Position numbers and translations under genes: made by a program. From SAR324 cluster bacterium (GTDB lineage: Bacteria; SAR324; XYD2-FULL-50-16; JAERRU01), in the NCBI GenBank assembly GCA_016735295.1, contig JAERRU010000009.1, forward strand, positions 1 to 64,000: 64,000 nucleotides of DNA. The letters are read 5' to 3'. Shown here piece after piece: positions 11,309 through 20,050 of this stretch; the first letter of the stretch is position 1; each line of letters opens with the position of its first letter. The notes below the pieces were generated by a model, which was given only the letters and a program-made list of their open reading frames with translations, was not told where the DNA came from and did not search any database.

Positions 11309-11546
11309 AATAAAGACGTTTGCTTTGGTAAAGGAAAAGATAGGTAAGGGTTTGCTGGAGATTGATTTAGCAAAAAATTTAACTAAAAATCAGTTTATAG
11401 CAGAAATTTGCCGTTGTTATCCTAGTTTAAAAAAATATGAATCATCGTTAAAATTGGCATGTGATTATAAATATATGCTTGATGATGAGATAGTTAAAGA
11501 TACGGTTGAGGAGATTGCCATATTTTCTTCGGTAAGTGGGGGATAA
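11298..11546 (+). CDS. moaD: molybdopterin synthase small subunit (MoaD)
   Basis: This is a ubiquitin-like sulfur carrier of molybdenum cofactor synthesis. Its C-terminus is the diagnostic double glycine (SSVSGG), which is activated as a thiocarboxylate and inserted into MoaE. The frame is open further upstream inside tatD. The GTG at 11298 gives an 82-residue protein, the normal family size, starting with an alignable KTFALVKEKIG strand. GTG at 11295 is equally possible. The stop overlaps the moaE start (TAATG), so the two subunits are translationally coupled. Confidence 0.9.
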   Translation: MLYKIKTFALVKEKIGKGLLEIDLAKNLTKNQFIAEICRCYPSLKKYESSLKLACDYKYMLDDEIVKDTVEEIAIFSSVSGG

Positions 11547-11956
11547 TGCGAGTAGAGGTTATATTAACTTTTGATAAAATAAGTCCTATTTTAGATTTAA
11601 CAGATTATATAGATGTTGATAATGGGGCAGTTAGTAGCTTTTTAGGGGTGGTGAGGAGAGAATTTAAGGAAAAGTGGGTGGGCTCTCTTTTTTATGAATC
11701 CTATCAAGAGATGGCTAAAAAGGAGATTCAAGCGATTGTAAAAGAGGTTAGAAATAAATGTGAAATAGATTATTTTTTATTTAAACATAGGTTAGGTAAG
11801 GTGATCGCGGGAGAAATTAGTGTTTTATTGGTGGCTAGAGCACCAAGGCGTAAAGATTCTTTTAAGGCGTTAATTTATGTGGCAAGTAGTTTTAAAAAAC
11901 GGGTGCCCATATGGAAGCAGGAGATATATGAAGATGGGACTAAGGCTTGGATATAG
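11546..11956 (+). CDS. moaE: molybdopterin synthase catalytic subunit (MoaE)
   Basis: MoaE converts precursor Z (cPMP) to molybdopterin using the thiocarboxylate of MoaD. Family signatures are AVSSFLGVVR (about residues 28-37), HRLGKVIAGE and APRRKDSF (about 88-110), and the C-terminal KKRVPIWKQE with the conserved active-site lysines. The length of 136 residues is normal. It shares one base with the moaD stop. Having both subunits together implies that the organism makes molybdenum cofactor, although no other moa genes are in the window. Confidence 0.95.
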   Translation: MRVEVILTFDKISPILDLTDYIDVDNGAVSSFLGVVRREFKEKWVGSLFYESYQEMAKKEIQAIVKEVRNKCEIDYFLFKHRLGKVIAGEISVLLVARAPRRKDSFKALIYVASSFKKRVPIWKQEIYEDGTKAWI

Positions 11957-11998
11957 GATAAATGATTTTTCTATATTTTAATTTTAGGGTAAGATATT

Positions 11999-12427
11999 TT
12001 GAATAGACTTATCATTAAAACTAGCGAGGAAAAAGAAATTTTAATTGAGGTGGTTAAGGTGATTAATCTTAATCCAGACGCTAATATAGGAATGATTGGA
12101 GAATTGGGAGCGGGCAAGACTAGTTTGCTTAAATCTGTTTTGACGAGGATAGATAATAATTTTGCAAAACAGGTGAGTAGCCCGACCTTTTCATATTGCA
12201 ATATCTATCAAGAAAAAATAAAGGTAGCACATTTTGATCTATATCGCTTGCAAAGCGGGGCGGACTTAATTAGAATCGATTTATTAGAATATTTAAATTC
12301 ATCTTTATTGGTGGTGATAGAGTGGGCGGATAGGTTTATTGATGTTTTAAATGAGTGTAATTATCTTTTAGAGATAGCATTTGAGGGAAAGGATAAGAGG
12401 GTGTATACTTTTAAGGGGATAAAATAG
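11999..12427 (+). CDS. tsaE: tRNA t6A biosynthesis ATPase TsaE
   Basis: TsaE is the ATPase of the complex that makes N6-threonylcarbamoyladenosine in tRNA. It has a Walker A motif (GELGAGKTS, about residues 35-43), SPTFSY, HFDLYRL and VVIEWADR in the family order. The start is TTG at 11999, supported by AGGGTAAG about 6 nt upstream; no ATG fits the conserved N-terminus. The TsaC enzyme of the same pathway is encoded at 58178-58834 on the other strand. Confidence 0.95.
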   Translation: MNRLIIKTSEEKEILIEVVKVINLNPDANIGMIGELGAGKTSLLKSVLTRIDNNFAKQVSSPTFSYCNIYQEKIKVAHFDLYRLQSGADLIRIDLLEYLNSSLLVVIEWADRFIDVLNECNYLLEIAFEGKDKRVYTFKGIK

Positions 12428-12446
12428 GAACTGATACCAATTAATT

Positions 12447-12498
12447 TTGAACGATATTTCATATTATTATTATATTATTATATCATTATATTAAGGAG
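12447..12498 (+). promoter_or_regulatory. possible ftsA promoter and strong ribosome binding site
   Basis: TTGAAC at 12447-12452 and TATATT at 12471-12476 are separated by 18 bp. The tract between and after them is a simple ATATTATT-type repeat. AAGGAG at 12493-12498 sits 9 nt before the ftsA ATG and is one of the best Shine-Dalgarno sites in the window. The promoter itself is only a consensus match in very AT-rich DNA. Confidence 0.35.
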
Positions 12499-12507
12499 TA
12501 AGTAACA

Positions 12508-13746
12508 ATGTATCTACGAGGTCAACAACCACTAGATGTTATGGTGGGATTAGATATAGGCACAACTAAAATTTGTGCGGTAGCTGCTCGGCACAAAGAG
12601 GGCAATGAATTAGAGATTTTGGGAGTAGGAAAGGTGGACGCTGAGGGGGTGAGAAAAGGGGTGATATCTAATATAGATATAGCGGTAAAATCAATCAGAG
12701 GAGCGATTGAGCAGTGTGAGCAGTGTTGTGGTTTTTCCATCCAAAATGTTTATGTGGGCATAGCAGGTCATCATATACAAGGAATTAATATGGAAGGAGT
12801 GGTGGCGGTGAGAGGGGGTAAAGTGGAAGAACAAGATATAGAGCGGGTGATAGATGCTGCTAGGGCGTTTCATGCACCTGATAAAGAGCTTATCCACATT
12901 TTATCACAAGAATATACAGTTGATGACCAAGATGGGATAAAAAACCCCTTAGGAATGGCCGGTAAGCGTTTACAGGCTAAGGTGCATATAGTGTTAGCCT
13001 CAACAACGGCTCTTACAAATATTGTTCAATCGTGCAATATGGCGGGTCTAAAGGTAGCTGATATAGTGTTAGAGCCTTTGGCTTCTAGTTTATCGGTGTT
13101 GCACCTTGAGGAGCGGCAAGAAAAGGTGATCATGATAGATATAGGAGGGGGGACGTCAGATATAGCAATATTTAATCGTGATTCGGTGGTGCATACATCT
13201 GTATTACCTTTAGGAGGAAATAATTTAACTAAAGATATAGCTTTTGGATTAAGAATTTCTAATAGCGAGGCCACCAGAATTAAACATGAAGATGGAGTGG
13301 CCATGAGAACTATGGTGAATGAGGGAGATTTGCTTAATATATCGGTTCAAGGGGGGCCTGATCGTATAGTAGAAAAAAGGGTATTATCGATTATTATGGA
13401 AGAGAGGCTTAGTGAGATGTTTGAGTTAATTAAGGATATGATTTTAAAATCGATTAATAAAGATATTTATGATTCCAGGATAGTATTAACTGGGGGGAGC
13501 AGCCTTATTCCTGGGATACAAGATTTAAGCAAAAAGGTGTTAGAGATACCAACGAGAATTGGTAAGCCGTTAAATATTATTGGGGTAAAGGATTTTGTTG
13601 ATTCACCAATATTTTCAGGGGTAGTAGGTTTTATTAGATATGGGATAGAGAATAAAATAATTTCTTATCCTACCAATCAAGCTCCTAATAAAACTAGAAT
13701 TAATGTGAGTAGGGGCATGGTGGAATTTTTGAAAAAGTTCTTTTAG
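12508..13746 (+). CDS. ftsA: cell division protein FtsA
   Basis: FtsA is an actin-like ATPase that tethers FtsZ rings to the inner membrane. The phosphate-1 motif is GLDIGTTK (about residues 14-21), phosphate-2 is IDIGGGTSD (about 211-219), and the adenosine motif is LTGGSSLIPG (about 330). The last residues, RGMVEFLKKFF, form the expected amphipathic membrane-targeting helix. The length of 412 residues is typical. It pairs with ftsZ downstream. The ftsQ, ddl and mur genes that usually precede it are absent here. Confidence 0.97.
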   Translation: MYLRGQQPLDVMVGLDIGTTKICAVAARHKEGNELEILGVGKVDAEGVRKGVISNIDIAVKSIRGAIEQCEQCCGFSIQNVYVGIAGHHIQGINMEGVVAVRGGKVEEQDIERVIDAARAFHAPDKELIHILSQEYTVDDQDGIKNPLGMAGKRLQAKVHIVLASTTALTNIVQSCNMAGLKVADIVLEPLASSLSVLHLEERQEKVIMIDIGGGTSDIAIFNRDSVVHTSVLPLGGNNLTKDIAFGLRISNSEATRIKHEDGVAMRTMVNEGDLLNISVQGGPDRIVEKRVLSIIMEERLSEMFELIKDMILKSINKDIYDSRIVLTGGSSLIPGIQDLSKKVLEIPTRIGKPLNIIGVKDFVDSPIFSGVVGFIRYGIENKIISYPTNQAPNKTRINVSRGMVEFLKKFF

Positions 13747-13753
13747 CATAGGT

Positions 13754-13780
13754 TTGACATAGGACAAGAAAAGATATACT
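13754..13780 (+). promoter_or_regulatory. probable ftsZ promoter
   Basis: TTGACA at 13754-13759 is followed 15 bp later by TATACT at 13775-13780 in the 123-bp ftsA-ftsZ gap. The spacer is shorter than ideal, but both boxes match consensus well. This suggests that ftsZ has its own promoter besides any read-through from ftsA. Confidence 0.45.
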
Positions 13781-13869
13781 ACAACAAGAAAGCCAAATAT
13801 TGGCAAATAATTTTTGAGTGATAAATTACTATTTATATATAAGCAGTCTAATTACATTAAAATACAATA

Positions 13870-15345
13870 ATGTTTGATAATAAAATCGATCTTTCATCTA
13901 ATTATGATGAGTTAAGCAAATTCAAACCACCATTAATAAAGGTGATAGGCGTAGGTGGTGGTGGGGGGAATGTAGTTAACCGCATGATAGCCGATGGCAT
14001 AGTGGGGGTTGATTATTGTGTGATTAACACAGATATAGCGGTGTTAAATGAATCATCGGCTAACACAAAGTTAGTGATTGGTAAAAAATTAACAAAAGGG
14101 CAAGGGGCTGGTATGAAGCCAGATATAGGGCGTAAAGCGGCTTTAGAGGATGGGTCAGATATTGAAGAATATTTAAAAGGCGGTGAAGTAGTGTTTATTG
14201 CTGTTGGTATGGGCGGGGGCACAGGCACAGGTGCGGCGCCTGTTTTGGCACAAATGTCAAAAGAGTTGGGCATTTTAACGGTGGGAGTGGTAACAACGCC
14301 ATTTTTATTTGAGGGAAGAAAGAGAAACAAAATAGCTGCTGCTGGAGTAGATGAATTAAGGAAACATACAGACACTTTAATGATAATCCCTAATGATAGG
14401 TTATTAGAGATAGCAGGAAATGATAACCAGGTAATGACAGTGATAGAGTCATTTCGTATGGCTGATGATGTTTTGAAGCAGGCGATTAGTGGATTAACTA
14501 TGTTAATTAATCGCACAGGGGTGATAAATCTAGATTTTGCTGATGTAAAAACAGTGATGAAAAATAAGGGCAAGGCAATTATAGGCATAGGTAGTGGAGT
14601 AGGTGAGGGCAGAGGTTTAACGGCGGCGAGGAGAGCGATAAAAAGCCCGATATTAAACGAGGTTAACATAAAAGGAGCTACTGGTGCGATTATTAATATA
14701 GTAGCAGATAAGGAATTTACTTTGCTAGATGCTAAAAACACGGCGTCTTATATTGAGAGTTATGGCACAGAAGATGCGGACGTGATGTTTGGCTTGGTTT
14801 ATGATGAGAGCAAGAAAAGCGAGGTTACAGTAACGGTAATTGCCACTGGATTTGATGATCAATTAATTACGGAAGACGTTAATGAGCGAATTACTGTGCA
14901 ATCTAGTTTTGATCGATTTAATGAAGAAGAGCAAACAGAAGAAACGGATAAGGAACAAGATAGTGATTTAGCGAAGGTGATACATATCTCTCCTAAGCAG
15001 GGTGATTTTTCTAAAAAGGAGGCACTGGCTGGAAAAACTGGAGATGATGAAAATAAGAATTTAGATTTATTAGCAGGAGCTGGTAGTGAGGATGGAGTAG
15101 GCGAAGCAAAAATTGATGATACCAATACAGATGATAGAAATATAGATGACAATAATCAAGAGGATGATGGCAATGATAGTAATAATAATGAGGAAGTTGA
15201 GTTAGTTTTGAGTAGTGATGATCTTAAGCGAATAGAGCGAGATCCATTTATACCAGGTAAATTGGTGGGAGATAAAAAGCTCACTGAAGATAGAGAGTAC
15301 CCGGCATTTTTAAGAAGATACAACAAGAAAAATTCAGATAAATAA
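13870..15345 (+). CDS. ftsZ: cell division GTPase FtsZ
   Basis: FtsZ is the tubulin-like GTPase of the division ring. The nucleotide loop GVGGGGGN is near residue 27 and the tubulin signature GGGTGTGA is at about 115-122. The globular core ends near residue 325. A long, very acidic linker rich in Asp, Glu and Asn follows (about 330-455). The terminal EYPAFLRRY is a recognisable C-terminal conserved peptide for binding FtsA and ZipA-type anchors. The linker brings the protein to 491 residues, longer than many relatives. Confidence 0.98.
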   Translation: MFDNKIDLSSNYDELSKFKPPLIKVIGVGGGGGNVVNRMIADGIVGVDYCVINTDIAVLNESSANTKLVIGKKLTKGQGAGMKPDIGRKAALEDGSDIEEYLKGGEVVFIAVGMGGGTGTGAAPVLAQMSKELGILTVGVVTTPFLFEGRKRNKIAAAGVDELRKHTDTLMIIPNDRLLEIAGNDNQVMTVIESFRMADDVLKQAISGLTMLINRTGVINLDFADVKTVMKNKGKAIIGIGSGVGEGRGLTAARRAIKSPILNEVNIKGATGAIINIVADKEFTLLDAKNTASYIESYGTEDADVMFGLVYDESKKSEVTVTVIATGFDDQLITEDVNERITVQSSFDRFNEEEQTEETDKEQDSDLAKVIHISPKQGDFSKKEALAGKTGDDENKNLDLLAGAGSEDGVGEAKIDDTNTDDRNIDDNNQEDDGNDSNNNEEVELVLSSDDLKRIERDPFIPGKLVGDKKLTEDREYPAFLRRYNKKNSDK

Positions 15346-15365
15346 GGTTGATTAAAGGATTATTG

Positions 15366-16196
15366 TTGAAGAGAGTAAGTAGCTTGGCGATGCTGTATTC
15401 GGCTAATTTTTTGATTAGTTTAGGGATTTTCGAGGTAATATATAGTCAAATTGCAGAATTTAGGTTCAGTATTCTTTTTTTGGGGTTGGCGTCGTCTTAT
15501 TTAATTAGTTTATTATTAATAGATAAGATGCGGACGCTTAATTTTTCGATTATGAATAGCGGTTGGGCGGTAATTTCAGGTATTTTAATTTTCGCTAGCG
15601 AGGCGGTGTCATATTATGAGGTGTTTGGCTGGGGAGGCAATATATATCACACTTTCGCTCATTATTTTTTATTATGTATGGCGGTAATAGCTTTGTGGAC
15701 TAATCGAATTTCTGGGTTTAGTTTGTATAGAGTAAGGGGGGTGTTTATATTAGCAGGATTATTTGCTGGGGTAGTAGGAGCTTTGTTGACATACTATTAT
15801 AGTGAATTTTGGGTTTTATGGTCAGGATTATTTTTTGGTTATTTGGTTAGTTTTTTATTCATCGTTTATCTTAAGCAACGCACGCCTTTTTTAAGATTAA
15901 TAAATGGAAAATTAGCGGGGAGGTTGTTTGGTATAGATAGGGAGATTTATCATATTGGTTCATCTTTGGAGGATAATTTAAGGCTTAGCAGTTATTATGG
16001 GGTATTACCATCTCATGCTAAGGTAGTGAGTTATCAAACACCAAGCAGGTTTGTGTTGGTGGCTAATGCTTTTGATAGCCAACTTAGCATTAATTTTAGA
16101 GAGGTTGATGAGCAGATTTTAGAAGATGGAGATATTATATCTATCGGGGGAGCTAAGGCACAATTTTTTACTGATAAGGAGTATGTGGTTCACTAG
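15366..16196 (+). CDS. membrane protein with C-terminal FHA-like domain
   Basis: I do not recognise a named family. The first two-thirds contains about six hydrophobic segments. The soluble C-terminus (about residues 200-275) resembles an FHA fold: IGSSLEDNLRLSS, then LPSHAKVV, and DGDIISIGG near the end. FHA domains usually bind phosphothreonine, but the Arg of the usual GRS motif is absent here. The frame opens with TTG at 15348, right after ftsZ. A TTG at 15366 is preferred because AAAGGA lies 6 nt before it. The gene is tightly coupled to ftsZ and overlaps the next FHA gene, so a division- or envelope-linked signalling role is inferred. Confidence 0.7.
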   Translation: MKRVSSLAMLYSANFLISLGIFEVIYSQIAEFRFSILFLGLASSYLISLLLIDKMRTLNFSIMNSGWAVISGILIFASEAVSYYEVFGWGGNIYHTFAHYFLLCMAVIALWTNRISGFSLYRVRGVFILAGLFAGVVGALLTYYYSEFWVLWSGLFFGYLVSFLFIVYLKQRTPFLRLINGKLAGRLFGIDREIYHIGSSLEDNLRLSSYYGVLPSHAKVVSYQTPSRFVLVANAFDSQLSINFREVDEQILEDGDIISIGGAKAQFFTDKEYVVH

Positions 16197-16977
16197 TATA
16201 ATTTATATTTTAGCGGGGCTGGGTCTACTTTTTCTTTTACGAATATTAATGGATACGCCCACCAGGCAAGAAGAGCGTGGATTTTGGGATATATCTCATC
16301 CATTTCATATAAGATTTATTAAGCTTAATAGTGGGGATAAGAACTTGGCAGAGTGGGCAGAAAGAAAAAAAATCGTTAGCTATATCCCTCGTTACTGGCG
16401 GAGGGTATATTTTTCCCATAGGGATTTGTTGATGATAGATGATAGAAACTACCGAGAATATACATTAAGAAACCGGAGAAGGCTTAAAAAGGCACTTATT
16501 TATCATGAAGATGTTTTAGATTTTGGTGGGCAGGCAACTTTTTTATATAATGAGCCTCGCATATCTGATCGCCGCGTGGTGCACAACAGGGCGGGCAGTG
16601 AAATGTCGCTTTTACATACTACAGATTTAGCTAAAACACCTATTTTAAGGCCTAGTGATCCTAAGGCAAAGACGGTTTATATTAGTAATAATGTAACCTA
16701 TATAGGTCGTTCAAGGGCCAATGATTTGGTTTTACACGATCATACGGTAGAGCCATATCACGCTAAAATATTATTTGTATTAGGCCGAGCTAAATTAATT
16801 AACCTTTCCAAAGAGGGAACAACCTTTGTTAATTCTAAGCGTATAGAAGAGATGTATTTGGGAAATAATGATGAGATAGGATTTAATTCGCAAAAATTTT
16901 ATTTTAAGCAGATTAATTCGGTAAATATATCTGCTAAAGATAAGCTTGATGAATGGCGATTGACTGGTGGTAATTAG
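16183..16977 (+). CDS. membrane-anchored FHA-domain protein
   Basis: An N-terminal signal anchor (IIYILAGLGLLFLLRIL) is followed by about 130 basic residues and a canonical C-terminal FHA domain. The FHA core is YIGRSRANDLVLHD, then EPYHAKI and LINLSKEGTTFVNSKRI, with the usual Arg, Ser, His and Asn. It should therefore read phosphothreonine on partner proteins at the inner membrane. The ATG at 16183 starts right at the anchor and overlaps the previous gene by 14 nt; its nearest AAGGAG is unusually close (1 nt). An in-frame ATG at 16126 is an alternative. No Ser/Thr kinase is encoded nearby. Confidence 0.8.
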   Translation: MWFTSIIYILAGLGLLFLLRILMDTPTRQEERGFWDISHPFHIRFIKLNSGDKNLAEWAERKKIVSYIPRYWRRVYFSHRDLLMIDDRNYREYTLRNRRRLKKALIYHEDVLDFGGQATFLYNEPRISDRRVVHNRAGSEMSLLHTTDLAKTPILRPSDPKAKTVYISNNVTYIGRSRANDLVLHDHTVEPYHAKILFVLGRAKLINLSKEGTTFVNSKRIEEMYLGNNDEIGFNSQKFYFKQINSVNISAKDKLDEWRLTGGN

Positions 16978-17000
16978 TTATTAGCTATTATTTCAGTTAA

Positions 17001-18011
17001 TTACGAATTATCTAGGTAGGCGCATATTTTTTTTTCTAATTGGGAGCAAGATATTTTTTCTTGGATAGCGTCAGAAACAAAGAGGCGTAATTTTTTTGCT
17101 TGCATGAATCCATAAAACATACTAAATAAAGGAGATAGAAGTTTAGATCGAGATATAGTTGAGCTGGGTGAGTTGGGTGAGTGCTCATCATTTAATTTTT
17201 TGCAGGCGTAGTCTAAATAATTTAGAGCAATTGACGCCTTTTGATGATCTTTATTTGGTGAAGCAAAATCTAGGCTACACTCCAATTCCTTCAAAAACCA
17301 TATATTACTAACAAATTCTCGACCTATCATAATGCCATCCACCTTATCTAAATGCTGCTTAGCACCGTTGATGGATGCTATTGCTCCATTTACGATAATT
17401 TCTAGATGAGGAAATTTACGTTTAATATCATATACCATTTGATAATTGATATTAGGAATTTTACGATTTTTTTTAGGATTTATGCCCGATAAAAGTCCTG
17501 ATCTAGCGTGTAAGATAAATGTGTTGCACCCAGCTAGATGAACTTTTCCGATAAAATTTTCTAAATGAAATTTTTCATTAAGCTCATCCACCCCAATTCT
17601 GGTTTTAATGGTAACTGGGATATTAACTTGGCTTTTAATCGCATCTACTAGCTCAGCCACCTTGTCTGGTGTTTTGAGCAGACAAAGCCCAAATCCGCCA
17701 GCGGTGGTGCGGGGGCTGGGGCAGCCTATGTTTAGGTTTATCTCATCATAGCCCAGCTTTTCTGCTATTTTAGCAGTTATTTGCATATGTTTTGGGTTAT
17801 TTCCCCCTAATTGAAGAGCGATAGGATTTTCTAGTTTACCGAAATCTAGTAAATGTAGTTTATCTCCTAGGGCAATAGCGGCGGCGGGAATCATCTCAGT
17901 ATAGAGCCAGCAATTTTTTGATATTAGCCGCACCAAGAATCTAAAATGTAAATTGGTGACGCCCATCATGGGAGCAAGGCAAATTTTTCTTTGATGATTT
18001 GGTGATAACAT
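17001..18011 (-). CDS. dusA: tRNA-dihydrouridine synthase (DusA-like)
   Basis: This is an FMN-dependent reductase that makes dihydrouridine in tRNA D-loops. It has APMMGVTN at the N-terminus, NIGCPSPR, and the catalytic cysteine C110 in GGFGLC. KTRIGVD, ILHARSG and a NPKKNRKIP segment fit the DusA subfamily better than DusB or DusC. The length of 336 residues is typical. It is the last gene of the minus-strand his cluster, 18 bp after hisF, and converges on the FHA gene with only 23 bp between stops. Confidence 0.92.
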   Translation of the reverse strand: MLSPNHQRKICLAPMMGVTNLHFRFLVRLISKNCWLYTEMIPAAAIALGDKLHLLDFGKLENPIALQLGGNNPKHMQITAKIAEKLGYDEINLNIGCPSPRTTAGGFGLCLLKTPDKVAELVDAIKSQVNIPVTIKTRIGVDELNEKFHLENFIGKVHLAGCNTFILHARSGLLSGINPKKNRKIPNINYQMVYDIKRKFPHLEIIVNGAIASINGAKQHLDKVDGIMIGREFVSNIWFLKELECSLDFASPNKDHQKASIALNYLDYACKKLNDEHSPNSPSSTISRSKLLSPLFSMFYGFMQAKKLRLFVSDAIQEKISCSQLEKKICAYLDNS

Positions 18012-18029
18012 TTTTTTACTATGCAGTGC

Positions 18030-18785
18030 TTAGCATCTAGTGACGATAGCTTGGCTACGCAGATATTTTTTTACCTCACTAATCGAAAAAATACCCTGAT
18101 GAAAAACGCTAGCGGCCAAAGCTCCATCAGCATAGCCAATTTTGAATGCATCACTAAAATGACTCAGTTTGCCTACCCCGCCTGAAGCTATCACCGGGAT
18201 GCGCACAGTTTTGCTAATTTTAGCAGTTATTTCCAAATCAAATCCACTTTGAGTTCCGTCTCTATCCATACTAGTTAAAATAATCTCACCAGCCCCTAAA
18301 TCAGCAACTTTTTTTGCCCATTCAAAGGCATCTAAATCAGTTTTTTCAGAGCCAGCCAAATTGTGCACAAACCAACGATTTCCATATTTTTTGATATCAA
18401 TCGCCACCACAATACATTGCGATCCTAGCTCTTTCGCTCCTTGTTGGATAAGATCAGGATTTTTTATCACGGCACTATTAAGAGCAACTTTATCGGCACC
18501 TGCTTTAACAATTTTTATCATACTATCAAGGCTGCTCACACCTCCACCTATGGTAAAGGGGATAAAAATTTTCCTAGCCACACTTTGAGCTAACTCAATT
18601 TTAGTATTTCGATTTTCTAAAGAGGCGCTAATATCAAGAAACACTAGCTCATCAGCATTTTGTTTTTCATAATCAATAGCTAGCTCTAAAGGGTGGCCAG
18701 CATCTTTAAGATTGTTGAAGTTTACTCCTTTAACAACTCGATTATTTTTAATATCCAAACAAGGAATAATTCTTTTAGCTAACAA
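18030..18785 (-). CDS. hisF: imidazole glycerol phosphate synthase cyclase subunit HisF
   Basis: HisF is the (beta/alpha)8 cyclase that joins PRFAR and HisH-derived ammonia to give IGP and AICAR. Catalytic D11 (IPCLD) and D130 (VVAID) are both present, together with TIGGGV, SMDRDGT and ASGGVG phosphate-binding loops. The start is TTG at 18785, two bases after the hisH stop, which fits coupled synthesis of the two subunits. The 251-residue length is normal. Confidence 0.97.
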   Translation of the reverse strand: MLAKRIIPCLDIKNNRVVKGVNFNNLKDAGHPLELAIDYEKQNADELVFLDISASLENRNTKIELAQSVARKIFIPFTIGGGVSSLDSMIKIVKAGADKVALNSAVIKNPDLIQQGAKELGSQCIVVAIDIKKYGNRWFVHNLAGSEKTDLDAFEWAKKVADLGAGEIILTSMDRDGTQSGFDLEITAKISKTVRIPVIASGGVGKLSHFSDAFKIGYADGALAASVFHQGIFSISEVKKYLRSQAIVTRC

Positions 18786-18787
18786 GA

Positions 18788-19393
18788 TTAATCTTTATTA
18801 AAGCAGAAGTTTGATAAAATTTTCAAGCCGTTTTTTTGACTTTTTTCGGGATGAAATTGCAATCCATAAATATTTTTATGAGCACAAACGCTACAAAATG
18901 TTTGCTGATAATCAGTGGTCGCAATGGAAAATTGGGCACTAGTTTCTACAAAATAAGAATGAACAAAATAAACCCAAGCACCATTTTCAAGCCCACTGAG
19001 TAGATGATTATCATCCTTGGTAAAAGATAGCTGATTCCAGCCCATATGAGGAATTTTAAAGGGGATAGTAAATTTTTTAACTTGCCCCTTAATTAAATTA
19101 AGTCCTTTAGTGGTAGTATTTTCTTCTCCTATAGAAAATAAAATCTGCATACCCACGCACACTCCTAAAATAGGTATTCCTGTGTGGGCAATTTCGATAA
19201 TTTTTTCATAAAAGCCATAGTGTTTAAAATTACGCATCGCCACATCAAAAGATGATACCCCAGGAATAATAATTTTTTTGGCCCTAGCTAATTCCTTAGG
19301 GGAAGTGACTATTTTTGATGAAGCGTCTATTTTATCAAGGGCATTTTTTAAATTATATAAATTACCTATTCGGTAGTCTATAACGGCAATCAC
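18788..19393 (-). CDS. hisH: imidazole glycerol phosphate synthase glutaminase subunit HisH
   Basis: HisH is the glutaminase that feeds ammonia into HisF. The triad is complete: nucleophile C79 in GVCVGMQ, and H181 and E183 in QFHPEKS. The oxyanion strand PGVSSF is near residue 44. The start is GTG at 19393, two bases beyond the hisB stop. The next gene is hisF. In the common proteobacterial order hisA would lie between them, and it is missing here. Confidence 0.97.
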   Translation of the reverse strand: MIAVIDYRIGNLYNLKNALDKIDASSKIVTSPKELARAKKIIIPGVSSFDVAMRNFKHYGFYEKIIEIAHTGIPILGVCVGMQILFSIGEENTTTKGLNLIKGQVKKFTIPFKIPHMGWNQLSFTKDDNHLLSGLENGAWVYFVHSYFVETSAQFSIATTDYQQTFCSVCAHKNIYGLQFHPEKSQKNGLKILSNFCFNKD

Positions 19394-19395
19394 AG

Positions 19396-19974
19396 TTACA
19401 ACACTCCCTTAGTGGAAGTTATTTTATCATTTTTCACCAACCAAGCTTTTTTTAAAGCCACCCCCAATCCTTTAAAAAGGGCTTCTAGTTTGTGATGATC
19501 ATTGTTGCCGTAAATTATTTCTTGATGCAAATTAAATTTAGCATTAATCGCCAATGAATAAAAAAAGTGCTCCACCATATCACAAGGAAACGCTCCTATA
19601 TTATTACCACCAAATTCACCTTTAAATACGTGAAAAGGCCTGCCTGATAAATCAACCACCGTTCTCACTAAAGACTCGTCCATCGGCAAAAAACAGCTAC
19701 CAAATCTAGTGATGCCCGGTTTTTGAGCGACCAATTTATTAATCAATAAGCCTAATACTATAGCCACATCTTCAATTAAATGGTGAGCATCTACCACTAA
19801 ATCACCCTTAGCAGTTATATTCAAATGAAATTCTCCATGAAAGCTAAATAGCTCTAACATATGATCTAACATACCGACATGGGTGTTAATTTTGCCTTTA
19901 GATGAATTTTCTAAATCAAGTTGGCAGGTAATGTTGGTTTCGTTGGTCACACGATCAAGGCTAGCTGCACGCAT
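19396..19974 (-). CDS. hisB: imidazoleglycerol-phosphate dehydratase HisB
   Basis: This is a monofunctional IGP dehydratase of 192 residues with no histidinol-phosphatase domain. Manganese-binding motifs are visible: GMLDHMLELFSFHG (about residues 33-46) and DAHHLIEDVAI (about 62-72), plus a second pair near the C-terminus (HFFYS and NDHHKLEA). It forms a tightly packed hisB-hisH-hisF block with 2-bp spacings. Confidence 0.96.
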   Translation of the reverse strand: MRAASLDRVTNETNITCQLDLENSSKGKINTHVGMLDHMLELFSFHGEFHLNITAKGDLVVDAHHLIEDVAIVLGLLINKLVAQKPGITRFGSCFLPMDESLVRTVVDLSGRPFHVFKGEFGGNNIGAFPCDMVEHFFYSLAINAKFNLHQEIIYGNNDHHKLEALFKGLGVALKKAWLVKNDKITSTKGVL

Positions 19975-20050
19975 TTTCAGATTATTTTAAAAAATATTAA
20001 TAAAAAACAAACAAATAATTTTTATTATATATAAGTTAAAGCAATTTTAA

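Noticed and set aside
14013-14741. A 242-codon open frame antisense to ftsZ
   Set aside because: It is a shadow of the ftsZ coding frame, with no ribosome site and a composition expected from the reverse complement of a conserved gene.
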